A stretch of DNA of 33,705 nucleotides from Syntrophorhabdus sp. PtaU1.Bin058 (GCA_002067975.1 MVRS01000260.1:1-33705), one strand, 5' to 3'. Positions 17,035 to 25,465 are shown, numbered from the stretch's first letter. Notes: generated from the sequence alone by a model not told the origin. Translations and numbers: made by a program.

Positions 17035-17406
17035 ATGAAAGTCGTGGAACTTATGAACAAAAACGTCGTTACATGCCACCCTTCAGAAAAACTCAACGTC
17101 ATTATCAACAAGTTCGAGCTCTTTAATATCGCAGGCATGCCTGTGGCGGACAAAGGCAAGCTTATAGGCATTGTCTGCCAGAGTGATATCCTAAGGGGAT
17201 TGAAAGCGGGCAACATGCAGGACCTTGCCGTCAGGGATGTCATGGTCGAGGACGTTATAACCGCCCCGCCAACGGAGTCTGCCGTCAATATTGCAAAGAT
17301 CATGATAGAAAAAAAGGTCAACAGGATCCCGATTGTTGACAACGACAAGCTGGTCGGTATCGTCACGCGGGGAGACATCATAAAGGCTGTGGCTGAGTGC
17401 GGCTAA
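17035..17406 (+). CDS. Stand-alone CBS-domain pair protein
   Basis: The 123-residue protein is a Bateman module: CBS 1 (about 1-55, VVELMNKNVVTCHPSEKLNV through GIVCQSDILRG) and CBS 2 (about 65-120, VRDVMVEDVITAPPTESAVN through GIVTRGDIIKA). Such pairs bind adenosine nucleotides and regulate a partner. The start is fixed by the sequence: GGAGG (17025-17029) lies inside the upstream in-frame ATG at 17023, so the ATG at 17035 with 5-nt spacing is the real one. It directly follows the DUF294 protein, whose usual relatives carry exactly this CBS pair fused at the N-terminus, so the two products likely form a split version of that enzyme. Confidence 0.9.
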   Translation: MKVVELMNKNVVTCHPSEKLNVIINKFELFNIAGMPVADKGKLIGIVCQSDILRGLKAGNMQDLAVRDVMVEDVITAPPTESAVNIAKIMIEKKVNRIPIVDNDKLVGIVTRGDIIKAVAECG

Positions 17407-17412
17407 AAATAA

Positions 17413-17442
17413 AGTTCGGAGTCGGGAGTTCGGAGTTCGGAG
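17413..17442. repeat. Tandem ggagttcgg word repeat
   Basis: The CBS gene-gatC spacer contains agttcggagtcgg, then gagttcggagttcggag, an imperfect tandem of an 8-9 nt word. It is a second family of iterated intergenic sequence and carries no coding potential. Confidence 0.6.
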
Positions 17443-17475
17443 TAAAGGCACAAAAGAATACAGGAGGCATGGACA

Positions 17476-17772
17476 GTGAAGATCGATAAAGGAGTAGTGG
17501 AATACGTTGCCCATCTGGGAAGGCTCGCCCTGGAACCCCATGAGATTGAGTTGTACACCGCTCAGCTCAACAGCATCCTTGAATATATGGACACCCTCAA
17601 TGCCCTTGACACTGAGGGAGTAGAAGCTACGAGTCACGCGATCCCGGTGGCCTGCGTACTAAGGGACGACCAGGCAAAAGATTCTTTCGCAGTGGTAGAT
17701 TCAACCATGAATGCACCTCAGAAGATCGGCTCATCCTTTAAGGTCCCGCCGATCATTGAGGTGGAGGAATAG
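17476..17772 (+). CDS. gatC: Aspartyl/glutamyl-tRNA amidotransferase subunit C
   Basis: The 98-residue subunit stabilises GatA in the GatCAB complex, which converts Glu-tRNA(Gln) and Asp-tRNA(Asn) to the amidated forms in organisms lacking GlnRS or AsnRS. Typical features: VEYVAHLGRLALEPHEIELY, the helix LNSILEYMDTLNALDTEGVE, and the late APQKIGSSFKVPPIIE that wraps on GatA. The start is a GTG at 17476, set by AGGAGG (17462-17467) 8 nt upstream; the ATG at 17469 is out of frame and stops at once. gatA follows after a 170-bp spacer filled by a nested repeat; gatB is not in the window. Confidence 0.94.
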   Translation: MKIDKGVVEYVAHLGRLALEPHEIELYTAQLNSILEYMDTLNALDTEGVEATSHAIPVACVLRDDQAKDSFAVVDSTMNAPQKIGSSFKVPPIIEVEE

Positions 17773-17778
17773 ATGAAG

Positions 17779-17912
17779 CAGCGAACAGCTCATGGCGAAA
17801 CAACCGTAAGTCGTGAGGCGTAAGGAGAGGAAGAAAGAAGAGAACTACGGGCAGGGAGTTAAAAAATCGCCTAACGCCTTACGCCTGACGGGTTTATGAA
17901 AGCTGTTCGCTG
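17779..17912. repeat. Nested repeat: outer 12-bp inverted repeat around palindromic copy 3
   Basis: An outer perfect inverted repeat cagcgaacagct (17779-17790) / agctgttcgctg (17901-17912) encloses a copy of the iterated palindrome: cgtaagtcgtgaggcgtaag (from 17804) and cgcctaacgccttacgcctg (to about 17888). A 40-nt purine-rich middle separates the halves. It looks like one repeat placed inside another, in the gatC-gatA gap. Confidence 0.75.
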
Positions 17913-17942
17913 AAAGCTGGCATCTAAAGATAAGGAGACATC

Positions 17943-19421
17943 GTGGAAAACATACTGGATATGACGATTATGCAGGTAAGGGAACTGCTCAGGAAAAGAG
18001 AGATAAGTTCCGTTGAACTGACCAATTACTTTCTCGAAAGGATCGCGAAATATGACGGGGAGATCTCTTCATATCTCAGGGTAACCGGGGAATACGCCCT
18101 GAAAACCGCGAAGGAGGCTGATGAAAAGATTGCCGGCGGAGGAACGGGTCAGCTCCTCGGAATCCCCCTCGGCATCAAGGACATTTACTGTACAAAAGGC
18201 ATAGAGACCACCTGTGCGTCACAGATACTGAGGGGCTTTGTCCCCCCGTACGATGCAACGGTCATCAAACGATTGAAGGATGAAGGATATGTCCACCTGG
18301 GGCGACTCAACATGGATGAATTCGCCATGGGTTCATCGACTGAAAATTCATCCTTTCAGACCACAAAAAACCCGTGGGACCTGTCCCGCATTCCCGGGGG
18401 CTCCAGCGGCGGATCGGCGGCAGCCACGGCGGCAGGGCTCTGTATAGCATCCATTGGAACGGACACCGGTGGCTCTATCCGGCAACCGGCAAGCCTCTGC
18501 GGGGTTGTGGGGATGAAGCCGACATACGGCAGGGTCTCCCGGTACGGCCTCGTCGCCTTCGCCTCATCACTCGATCAGATAGGACCCATCACGAGGAACG
18601 TAAGCGACTGCGCCGTGATGATGAATGTCATTGCGGGTCACGATCCCATGGACTCAACGTCGATCCCGCAGCCGGCGCCCGATTATACCGCCTCCCTTGG
18701 AAAAGATATAAAAGGCTTGAAGATAGGGATACCGAAGGAATATTTCAGGGACGGGATGGAAGCGGACGTCAAGAAAGAGATGGATGCATCAATAGCATTG
18801 TTTGAAAGACAGGGCGCCTCCGTCGTGGATATCTCGCTACCGCATACCGAATACGCAGTTGCGACCTACTACATCATATGCACCGCAGAGGCATCCTCCA
18901 ACCTTGCGCGATACGACGGGGTCAAATACGGTTTACGGGAATCAGGAAAGGACATCATCGATATGTATAAAAAAACGAGGTTCAAGGGATTCGGCAAAGA
19001 GGTGAAACGGCGGATCATCCTCGGGACCTACGTCCTTTCATCAGGATACTATGACGCCTATTACAGGAAGGCAAGCAAGGTGAGGACCCTGATCAGGAAA
19101 GACTTTGACGATGCCTTCAGGACATGCGATATCATCGTGACCCCTGTTTCCCCGACAACTGCCTTCAGGATCGGCGAGAAGATGGAAGACCCCCTCGCCA
19201 TGTATCTCTCGGACATTTTCACCATACCGGTGAACCTGGCAGGTCTCCCCGGGATGTCTGTGCCCTGTGGGCTCGATAACAAAGGGCTTCCCATCGGCCT
19301 GCAGATCATCGGGAAACCTCTTGATGAGGCCCTCATGATCCGGGCGGCATACGTCTTCGAGGCAGAGCGGAAGGTAGAGAAGATACCGGAACGGTATAAA
19401 GAAAAATCCGTAAGTCGTTAG
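17943..19421 (+). CDS. gatA: Aspartyl/glutamyl-tRNA amidotransferase subunit A
   Basis: The 492-residue glutaminase subunit releases ammonia from glutamine for tRNA transamidation. The amidase triad is intact: Lys79 (GIKDIYC), cis-Ser154 (PGGSSGGS) and nucleophile Ser178 ([11 protein letters not shown]), the same numbering as in Staphylococcus aureus GatA. The start is GTG 17943 after aaggag. The C-terminus SVSR and the stop codon lie within a copy of the iterated palindromic repeat (19408-19477), so the last residues are repeat-encoded; the family fold ends before this, so activity should not suffer. Confidence 0.96.
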   Translation: MENILDMTIMQVRELLRKREISSVELTNYFLERIAKYDGEISSYLRVTGEYALKTAKEADEKIAGGGTGQLLGIPLGIKDIYCTKGIETTCASQILRGFVPPYDATVIKRLKDEGYVHLGRLNMDEFAMGSSTENSSFQTTKNPWDLSRIPGGSSGGSAAATAAGLCIASIGTDTGGSIRQPASLCGVVGMKPTYGRVSRYGLVAFASSLDQIGPITRNVSDCAVMMNVIAGHDPMDSTSIPQPAPDYTASLGKDIKGLKIGIPKEYFRDGMEADVKKEMDASIALFERQGASVVDISLPHTEYAVATYYIICTAEASSNLARYDGVKYGLRESGKDIIDMYKKTRFKGFGKEVKRRIILGTYVLSSGYYDAYYRKASKVRTLIRKDFDDAFRTCDIIVTPVSPTTAFRIGEKMEDPLAMYLSDIFTIPVNLAGLPGMSVPCGLDNKGLPIGLQIIGKPLDEALMIRAAYVFEAERKVEKIPERYKEKSVSR

Positions 19422-19477
19422 GCGTAAGTCGTGAGGCGATTGAGCCCTTTTACCCCTTTCGCCTAACGCCTTACGGC
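19408..19477. repeat. Iterated palindromic intergenic repeat, copy 4 (overlaps the end of gatA)
   Basis: Left words cgtaagtcgttaggcgtaag then gtcgtgaggcg, right words cgcctaacgccttacggc. It contains the gatA stop codon (19419-19421) and spans the gatA-udg gap. A further short word repeat, cggatttcggattt, follows at about 19486-19499. Confidence 0.8.
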
Positions 19478-19515
19478 CTTCATTCGGATTTCGGATTTGC
19501 TAAAGGCTATCAGTC

Positions 19516-20157
19516 ATGAAGCTGTCCATCACATCACAGAATGTCCGGAATTTTACACGCGCCCTCAAGAACATGGGTGTCGATGCATACATCTTCGACA
19601 GGGGTGCTCCCATGACCATTTTAAAGCTCCGGAAAGAAGTCCGACAGTGCATGAAATGCGCCCTTGCTGCAACACGCAGGAACGTTGTCTTCGGCGAGGG
19701 GGATGTCAACGCACAGCTGGTCTTTGTCGGTGAAGCGCCGGGAGAGGAAGAGGATATCCAGGGAAGGCCGTTTGTGGGGAGGGCCGGCAAGCTTCTCGAC
19801 CAGCTTATCGAGAGGATCGGCCTTGGCAGGGGCGATGTCTATATCTGCAATGTCCTGAAGTGCAGGCCGCCGGGCAACAGGGACCCAGAGGAGCAGGAAA
19901 GGGAGGCATGCAAAGGATACCTCTTTACACAACTTGAGCTCATCAATCCAAAGATCATCTGCACCCTTGGCCGCCACGCCTATAATACGCTGCTTGGCGT
20001 TGATGAACGGATCACAAGGGTGAGGGGAGTATTAACGAGCTATCACGGGATACCGCTGCTTCCCACCTATCACCCGTCCTTCCTTCTGCGCAACCAGGAC
20101 AAGATCAAAGAGGCCTGGGAGGACATGGAAAAACTCAAACAGCTCCTGCGGAAATAA
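19516..20157 (+). CDS. Family 4 (iron-sulfur) uracil-DNA glycosylase
   Basis: The 213-residue enzyme excises uracil produced by cytosine deamination. Cys45, Cys48, Cys116 and Cys132 have the same spacing (2, 67 and 15 intervening residues) as the [4Fe-4S] ligands of the Archaeoglobus enzyme. Motif 1 is GEAPGEEEDIQGRPFVGRAG, the central motif is CNVLKCRPPGNRDP, and the C-terminal HPSFLLR completes the site. Residues 1-40 form an N-terminal extension before the first cluster cysteine, as in several bacterial members. The ATG at 19516 has only a weak aaagg 11 nt upstream. It follows gatA through a repeat and converges on the FecR-domain gene. Confidence 0.92.
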   Translation: MKLSITSQNVRNFTRALKNMGVDAYIFDRGAPMTILKLRKEVRQCMKCALAATRRNVVFGEGDVNAQLVFVGEAPGEEEDIQGRPFVGRAGKLLDQLIERIGLGRGDVYICNVLKCRPPGNRDPEEQEREACKGYLFTQLELINPKIICTLGRHAYNTLLGVDERITRVRGVLTSYHGIPLLPTYHPSFLLRNQDKIKEAWEDMEKLKQLLRK

Positions 20158-20217
20158 AAGCCACACCTTGACTTCCGTGCTCCCTGCCGTTGCAACGAAC
20201 TTCGTAGGTACCCGTTT

Positions 20218-22275
20218 CTACCTCCCGCCCTTTCGTTCCATTCTCTGCGCCGCATCCCTTGAGGGCATCTCCCTGAGAGTAGCGTATGCCTGCATGTTTT
20301 CCTTCTTCGGCGATTGGGCCTGGACTGTTACCGAAGGGGATTTGGATGGTGCCTGCGTTTTCGGTGTCACCACAGGAGACCCTGTGGCAGGAAGCGTTCG
20401 GGACATGGCCGGCGGGGCCTGTACTCTCTGGGATGTTACCGACTTCTGTTGTGCTCCCCGGGACGCTGTCGTCGGAACCTGAGCCCTTTGTGGCGTTACC
20501 GCTTGAGCCTGAGTTCTCTGTGGCGTTACCGTCGGAGCCTGCACCCTGGTCTGAGGAGATGATGCCCTTGTCTGTTGTTGATCGGCAGGGATTGAAGAGA
20601 TATTTTTCGATACGCCGGTTTTCCGTACAGGTACATCGGCGAAACGCGCAGGTACTGACGGCTGCATCTGTTTTGCCGTTCCGGGAACACGCTGCTGTTC
20701 TACGCTCATTGTTGACTGCTGCCGGGCGGCAGGGACAGGGGAAGGCTTATTCCCCGTGTCACTTCTCTGCGACTCTGTCATTGTGATGCGCGCGGACGCG
20801 GGTTGTCCTGTCGCAGGCCTTTCCTGACGCATCCCTGATGGAATATTATTTATTTTTTGTTGAGGCGCATCGACCTTTTTCCCGTTCATCTGCCCGATCC
20901 GGCTCTCTGCAACGGATGGTTTTGCTGCGGTATTCGTCCGGTTACTGATCTGCGTTACAGGGTTATCCTTCCTGAATGTCTTTGGCCCCTGGTCTGCAAT
21001 CCTTGACGGCGGTCTCTTTGCCTGTGGTATATCTTTGACGACAGGCATGTACGTTGCCTTTTCCGGTCGTATATCTGGAGCACCCGTCACCCTCTTTTCT
21101 TTCAGAAAAAGATTTTCATTTGCCGTCGTCTTTACCGGCCTGCCGGTTATAAAGGTGTCCCGGTGCAGGGTAGTAACGGCATGATCCACGTATACGTTCT
21201 TGTACACGGTACGGTTCACCGTAATGTTCTGTATGGTTACATTTTTTACATTGATGCTGTAAGGACCGTAATAGCCGTGGCCATAATAGATCTCCCGGGG
21301 CGCGAGAGGCACCCATGATACATATGTCGGGGTGTAGACCCATCCGACATACCCCGGACCCCAGTATACGAATCCCCTGCGCGGAGGCACCCAGCACCAC
21401 CCTCGTTTGCTGATGAATGTCCATCTGCCGTAATGATACGGTACCCACCCCCACGGTTCGTAGGATATCCATACGTAATTACCGCCCATCCACACCCACC
21501 GGCCGACCCTGTAGGGAGACCAGTCTTTTACGACTATGACCGTCGGCGTCCAAACATAGCCGTATTCCTGCTCATACACCCATTGGCCGTTTTTCGCGAG
21601 GTCATAGGAATAAGGTCGAAGTTCGTCGGGAAGATATGCAGTCGCATTGCCCGATCCAGGGCTGGAAAATTCGCGATCCCTCTGTTTGTTCCATTGTTCC
21701 CATTCATCTGCCGAAATGAGTTTCGTAAGGACCGGATATTGGGCATTCTTGCTGAGTACTATCCTTTCTCCGGCACTGATCTTCATCTGGCCCTTGCCGA
21801 CATCTGCATACAGTTCGCCCTGGAAGACAGAGGCAATAGGGTCTTCGTTCTCCTGCACGTCGATCCTGAAAACAGAACGTGCATATGTGCTGAAAGATGC
21901 TGTCGGGGTTTCAAAAACAACGGCGCTCCCATTCCCAACGGTTACATTTCCATACGCCTTCCCCGTACCGAGGTAGAACCTGGTCTGTTTATCCTCTGAT
22001 GTGAGTACCTCCAAAAGGGTGTTCCTGTCGAGCCGGACGACCGTACCGTTCTTAAGGAACAGCTCTGTCCTCCCGTTGTCGGGAACCCAGACCTGATCGT
22101 TGTCCGCTAACGGCGTATTGATCGACGCGGGCAGCCATTCCTTTGCATCTACCGTCCTTACCTGCACATCGCCTTCGAGAAATCTCAGGTAAATATTTCC
22201 GGGATCGGCAGTATGTCCCGGCGAAGGAAGCACGATCGCGCATACTATACAGAACAGCACTGTGTAATATTTCAT
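20218..22275 (-). CDS. Exported FecR-domain / DUF6600 protein
   Basis: The 685-residue product has a signal peptide (MKYYTVLFCIVCAIVLPSPG, cut near HTA-DP). A FecR-like beta domain follows (about 25-190: FLEGDVQVRT, TELFLKNGTVVRLDRNTLLE, GERIVLSKNA), then a Trp/Tyr/Gly-rich DUF6600-type segment (about 240-360) with repeats such as YGYVWTP, GRWVWMGGNYVW and WGWVPYHYGRW. A long Gln/Pro/Thr/Ser-rich tail (about 430-660) has reiterated TPQRAQ-type units. The ATG at 22275 is set by GGAGG 6 nt upstream; the frame to 22338 lacks a site. FecR domains sense or bind at the cell envelope, but with no sigma factor or TonB receptor nearby this is probably a structural periplasmic or surface protein. Function unknown. 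Confidence 0.8.
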   Translation of the reverse strand: MKYYTVLFCIVCAIVLPSPGHTADPGNIYLRFLEGDVQVRTVDAKEWLPASINTPLADNDQVWVPDNGRTELFLKNGTVVRLDRNTLLEVLTSEDKQTRFYLGTGKAYGNVTVGNGSAVVFETPTASFSTYARSVFRIDVQENEDPIASVFQGELYADVGKGQMKISAGERIVLSKNAQYPVLTKLISADEWEQWNKQRDREFSSPGSGNATAYLPDELRPYSYDLAKNGQWVYEQEYGYVWTPTVIVVKDWSPYRVGRWVWMGGNYVWISYEPWGWVPYHYGRWTFISKRGWCWVPPRRGFVYWGPGYVGWVYTPTYVSWVPLAPREIYYGHGYYGPYSINVKNVTIQNITVNRTVYKNVYVDHAVTTLHRDTFITGRPVKTTANENLFLKEKRVTGAPDIRPEKATYMPVVKDIPQAKRPPSRIADQGPKTFRKDNPVTQISNRTNTAAKPSVAESRIGQMNGKKVDAPQQKINNIPSGMRQERPATGQPASARITMTESQRSDTGNKPSPVPAARQQSTMSVEQQRVPGTAKQMQPSVPARFADVPVRKTGVSKNISSIPADQQQTRASSPQTRVQAPTVTPQRTQAQAVTPQRAQVPTTASRGAQQKSVTSQRVQAPPAMSRTLPATGSPVVTPKTQAPSKSPSVTVQAQSPKKENMQAYATLREMPSRDAAQRMERKGGR

Positions 22276-22396
22276 ATGTCGCCTCCTGTCTGTATTCTTC
22301 ATACCTGTATAAAAGCAATACACGTGCCAGCATCTCATCTTTCCCTAATGCATTGATATGAATAGAAATTGTGAAACGTGGATTTTATTTTGCAGT

Positions 22397-22437
22397 ACAT
22401 AATTGTCGAATTAAGACAGCCTCATCGACAATTATGT
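22397..22437. repeat. 13-bp perfect inverted repeat upstream of the FecR-domain gene
   Basis: acataattgtcga (22397-22409) and tcgacaattatgt (22425-22437) are perfect inverted copies with a 15-nt centre. No T-run follows on either strand, so an operator or RNA stem is more likely than a terminator. It lies 122 bp upstream of the FecR-domain start. The remaining 22276-22644 gap is word-repeat sequence (next entry) and AT-rich DNA. Confidence 0.6.
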
Positions 22438-22496
22438 CTAATATTGAAATGGCAGATAACGGTTTCTTTACGATCACGGTACGATATGCGAAATAA

Positions 22497-22642
22497 GATA
22501 TACGGTTTGTTGCTATGCGCCCTGCGCTTTGCGCTATGCCTTACTATGCCTTAGCCCCCTCTCACGCCGAACGCATCACGCCGAACGTCCTTCTCTGCGT
22601 TTCGATATACAATATACGAATTACGATATACGGTTTGCTATG
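22497..22642. repeat. Mixed iterated word repeats downstream of the MFS gene
   Basis: gatatacggtttg occurs at 22497-22509 and 22625-22637, each followed by gctatg nearby. Between them lie other iterated words: tgcgccctgcgctttgcgct, actatgcc pairs, cacgccgaacg twice, and cgatatacaatatacgaatt acg. No protein is encoded. It resembles the other intergenic word repeats in style but not in sequence. Confidence 0.6.
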
Positions 22643-22644
22643 AG

Positions 22645-23994
22645 CTACTTCAGCAGTTTCGCGGTCACCGCCTCCAATGCATCCTTCCTGACGGCTACAG
22701 GATAAAGCGCAACGAGCAACACGCAAAGGAAGCAAGGTAAAGAAAAGAGTGTAAAAAACTGGTTGATATTGAGACCGGCCATCTGGATTGCGCCGCCTAT
22801 GATCGGTCCGCATATTGACCCCACCCTGCCCACAGCGTATGCCCATCCGGCACCGGTCGAACGGATGTGCGTCGGGTATATCTCGCCGGCAACCACATGG
22901 AGCGCAAAGGGGACGCTTGCCACGAAGATGCCCGTGGCTAAGCCGGCAGCATAAAGGGCCGCTTCTGAGGTCGCAGACCCAAACCAGAGGACAGACAACC
23001 CCCCGAGGAAATAGGTCAGACAGAGGCCCCGCTTCCGGCCAAAGGCATCCAGGATACAACCGAGAAAAAACCCACCTATTGACGACCCGATTGCCTGTAC
23101 AATACTGTAGCTGAAACTTTTTGCCAGCGAAAAACCCGCATTGGCAAGAAGTGACGGCAGCCAGGTAGACAAACCATAGATGGCGAGGAAGTTGAAGAGG
23201 TAGCTGCCCCACACCAACAAGGTCATGCCTCGCAGGCCGGGACGAAAAAGTCCTTTTAGACTGGTCTTAGACTCTGTATTGGGACGCGCGAAGTTATCGG
23301 ATCCCCAGTCCTTTGGCTCGCAACGGGCAATCCTTTCTATCCTCTGCACCTCTCTGAGCGCGTCACCATAACGCATCTTGTTTGCAAGGAAGCGGACCGA
23401 CTCCGGCAGATAGAGATGCAGCATGGGAAGCAAAAAGATCGGCAAAAGCCCCATGAGAAGCACCGATCTCCATCCGAAACCGGGTATCAGCGCAGTGGCG
23501 ACAAGTCCCGCCACCGCCCACCCGAGCGTAAAACCACCGGTCGATGCTGTAAGAAGCCTTGCCCTGACCCCGGAAGGAGCAAACTCTGAAACTATTGTCA
23601 CGGAGAGAGGTATTGCCCCTCCGATCCCCAGGCCCGCGAGAAGACGCAACAGGCAGAATACCTCATAATTGGGGGCGAAATACGCAGCGCTGCTGAAAAC
23701 AGACAAGGAAGCAACAGCCAGCATGATGGTCTTCCTTCTGCCCAGACGGTCTGATGCCATCCCGAATCCGATAGCACCAAGCATAAGACCGAAATGACTG
23801 GCCGATATCATGGTTCCCGCTGCAAGTGGTGTAAGGTGCCACTCCTTGATTACAAGCGGTACGACGTACGCAACGACCTGCGAATTGTATCCTGCAGCGA
23901 TAGATACGAGACCTGTGAGGATTGTCAGTGCCGTGTGAAAGCGGTTAAATTTAAGCCTGTCGAGCCAATCAAAGACCTGGATTGTCGGATCCAC
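22645..23994 (-). CDS. MFS transporter, aromatic acid:H+ symporter-like
   Basis: The 449-residue protein has 12 predicted membrane helices with a cytoplasmic loop in the middle (about 205-255). The MFS signature GMASDRLGRRKT lies between helices 2 and 3, and RLLAGLGIGGAIPLS is typical of helix 4 in the sugar/aromatic-acid branch. The early Asp/Gly-rich helix 1 (ILTGLVSIAAGYNSQVVAYV) fits the AAHS group that imports benzoate-type acids with protons. The start is a GTG at 23994, with GGAGGG 10 nt upstream. It is downstream of the CoA ligase on the same strand (151-bp gap), so uptake of an aromatic acid is plausible; the substrate is not determinable. Confidence 0.85.
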   Translation of the reverse strand: MDPTIQVFDWLDRLKFNRFHTALTILTGLVSIAAGYNSQVVAYVVPLVIKEWHLTPLAAGTMISASHFGLMLGAIGFGMASDRLGRRKTIMLAVASLSVFSSAAYFAPNYEVFCLLRLLAGLGIGGAIPLSVTIVSEFAPSGVRARLLTASTGGFTLGWAVAGLVATALIPGFGWRSVLLMGLLPIFLLPMLHLYLPESVRFLANKMRYGDALREVQRIERIARCEPKDWGSDNFARPNTESKTSLKGLFRPGLRGMTLLVWGSYLFNFLAIYGLSTWLPSLLANAGFSLAKSFSYSIVQAIGSSIGGFFLGCILDAFGRKRGLCLTYFLGGLSVLWFGSATSEAALYAAGLATGIFVASVPFALHVVAGEIYPTHIRSTGAGWAYAVGRVGSICGPIIGGAIQMAGLNINQFFTLFSLPCFLCVLLVALYPVAVRKDALEAVTAKLLK

Positions 23995-24096
23995 GTCTTC
24001 CGTTCCCTCCTCAAGAGATTAAAGGTTTTTTACAAAACCCCTTTTTCAGCTCAACAGTACTATACCATATTTGACAGGCGTATTTCTCTATTGTAT

Positions 24097-24128
24097 GGAC
24101 GGCAAGCCTCTGCCAGCGCATGCCGTCC
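24097..24128. terminator. Hairpin between the CoA ligase and MFS genes
   Basis: ggacggca (24097-24104) and tgccgtcc (24121-24128) form an 8-bp perfect stem, 18 bp beyond the ligase stop. No T-run follows on the minus strand, so it may be a weak terminator or an RNA-stabilising stem. Confidence 0.4.
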
Positions 24129-24145
24129 GCACCTGATTGCATTAC

Positions 24146-25465
24146 TCAACTTTCCTTAATGACCCTCTTTGCCTTCCCTTCGAACCTCGGCAGGCTCCCG
24201 GGGTCGACGAGCTCAATGTCAGCAGTAACTTTTATATTGTAGACAATGTTCTCCGACAACTGTTTGACGGCATTTTTGACCTGCTCATTCGATACGTCTG
24301 TCGATGCCGGCTCCACCTTTATCTTCATTCTCTTTCCGGATCCCTGTTTGGGAATAACCAGCTGATACTCATTCGAAAATGTCGGTATACCCCTGATGAA
24401 ATTCTCGATCGCCGAGGGGAAGATGTTCACCCCGCCGAAGGTAAACATGTCGTCGGCCCTTCCCAGGACACCGCCTTCCATACGCAGGAACGTCCTCCCG
24501 CAACTGCACTTCTTGTAATTGAACCTTACGAGGTCTTTTGTCTTATAGCGTAAGAGCGGCGCGCTCTCGCAGAAAAGATTGGAGAGCACAAGCTCACCGG
24601 TCTCACCTTCAGCCGCCGGCTTGCCGGTCTCTGTATCGAGGGACTCAGGCAGGAACATCCCTTCCGACATGTGAGTACCCTTTTGCGCTACACATTCAAA
24701 GCCGAAGTTCGTTATCTCCGTACTCCCTATATCATCATAGTTCTTTGCTCCATACAGTTTTTCCACGAGTTGCTTTGTCGCAGGGACCTGCGCGCCCGGC
24801 TCACCGGCGGTAACAACGATCCTTACCTTTGAGTTAGGAAGGTCGATCCCCATCTTTTGCGCCAGTTCACCGAGGTAAATGACGTAGGTAGGCGTTCCGC
24901 AGACAATCGTTGCATTCCAGTCTGCAATGCTTTTCACCCGCGCATCCGAGCTTTGGCCGCCGCCCGGCACTATGGTGATCTCGTGCTGCTCCATTACCGA
25001 CTGGATCCCCCACCATGCGATGAAGGTCCCGTAGGTGAACGGGAAAAATGCCACGTCCTTTTTCTCCATGCCGTAAGCGTATACATAATAGCTGAACTGT
25101 TCATAAAACGTTTTAAACCAATCCTTTTTACTGAAGGGGATCTTGAGGGGCTTGCCGGTAGTCCCTGATGTCTGGAAGACCCTTGTCGCTTCTTCCGGCT
25201 TTATACACGGGAAATCACCGAATATGGGATGCTCTTCCTGGGATTGTAACAACTCCTGCTTCGTTGTAAAGGGGACCTGTCTCACATCGTCCATGGTCTT
25301 GACGTCATTGGGTGTCACCCCGGCTGCCTTGAATTTCCTCTTATAGAACGGACTGTTCTCGATGACATACTTCATCTGTTTTCTGAAGTATTTTAATTGT
25401 CTCTTCTCCAGTTCTTCCCTCGGTAATGTCTCTATCTCCGGTCTCCACATCTTTACCTTTACCAT
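24146..25465 (-). CDS. Phenylacetate-CoA ligase-like (aryl-CoA ligase)
   Basis: The 439-residue AMP-forming ligase activates a carboxylic acid to its CoA thioester through an acyl-adenylate. The ATP-binding loop is TSGTTGKP (99-106). A PaaK-type core follows (FYEQFSYYVYAYG, VVTAGEPGA, YDDIGSTEITNFGFEC), then the CSCGR zinc-like segment and the C-terminal domain ending LPRFEGKAKRVIKES with the catalytic lysine region. The length matches PaaK. The ATG at 25465 is fixed by AAGGAGG 6 nt upstream; the frame open to 25534 is a leader extension. Phenylacetate, benzoate or a hydroxylated acid are all possible substrates. It lies between a TRAP operon and an MFS transporter, and a sigma-54-like promoter sits about 200 bp upstream. 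Confidence 0.88.
   Translation of the reverse strand: MVKVKMWRPEIETLPREELEKRQLKYFRKQMKYVIENSPFYKRKFKAAGVTPNDVKTMDDVRQVPFTTKQELLQSQEEHPIFGDFPCIKPEEATRVFQTSGTTGKPLKIPFSKKDWFKTFYEQFSYYVYAYGMEKKDVAFFPFTYGTFIAWWGIQSVMEQHEITIVPGGGQSSDARVKSIADWNATIVCGTPTYVIYLGELAQKMGIDLPNSKVRIVVTAGEPGAQVPATKQLVEKLYGAKNYDDIGSTEITNFGFECVAQKGTHMSEGMFLPESLDTETGKPAAEGETGELVLSNLFCESAPLLRYKTKDLVRFNYKKCSCGRTFLRMEGGVLGRADDMFTFGGVNIFPSAIENFIRGIPTFSNEYQLVIPKQGSGKRMKIKVEPASTDVSNEQVKNAVKQLSENIVYNIKVTADIELVDPGSLPRFEGKAKRVIKES

Noticed and set aside
3262-19477. Iterated palindromic repeats considered as a CRISPR array
   Set aside because: Copies are kilobases apart, imperfect, not separated by uniform spacers, and no cas gene is present.
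24071-24099. TTGACA-N17-TATGGA on the plus strand
   Set aside because: It points into the 3' ends of minus-strand genes with no plus-strand gene following.
24106-24119. TGGCAGAGGCTTGC on the minus strand upstream of the MFS gene, considered as a third sigma-54 promoter
   Set aside because: The GG-GC spacing is 9 nt instead of 10, and the bases are part of a hairpin.
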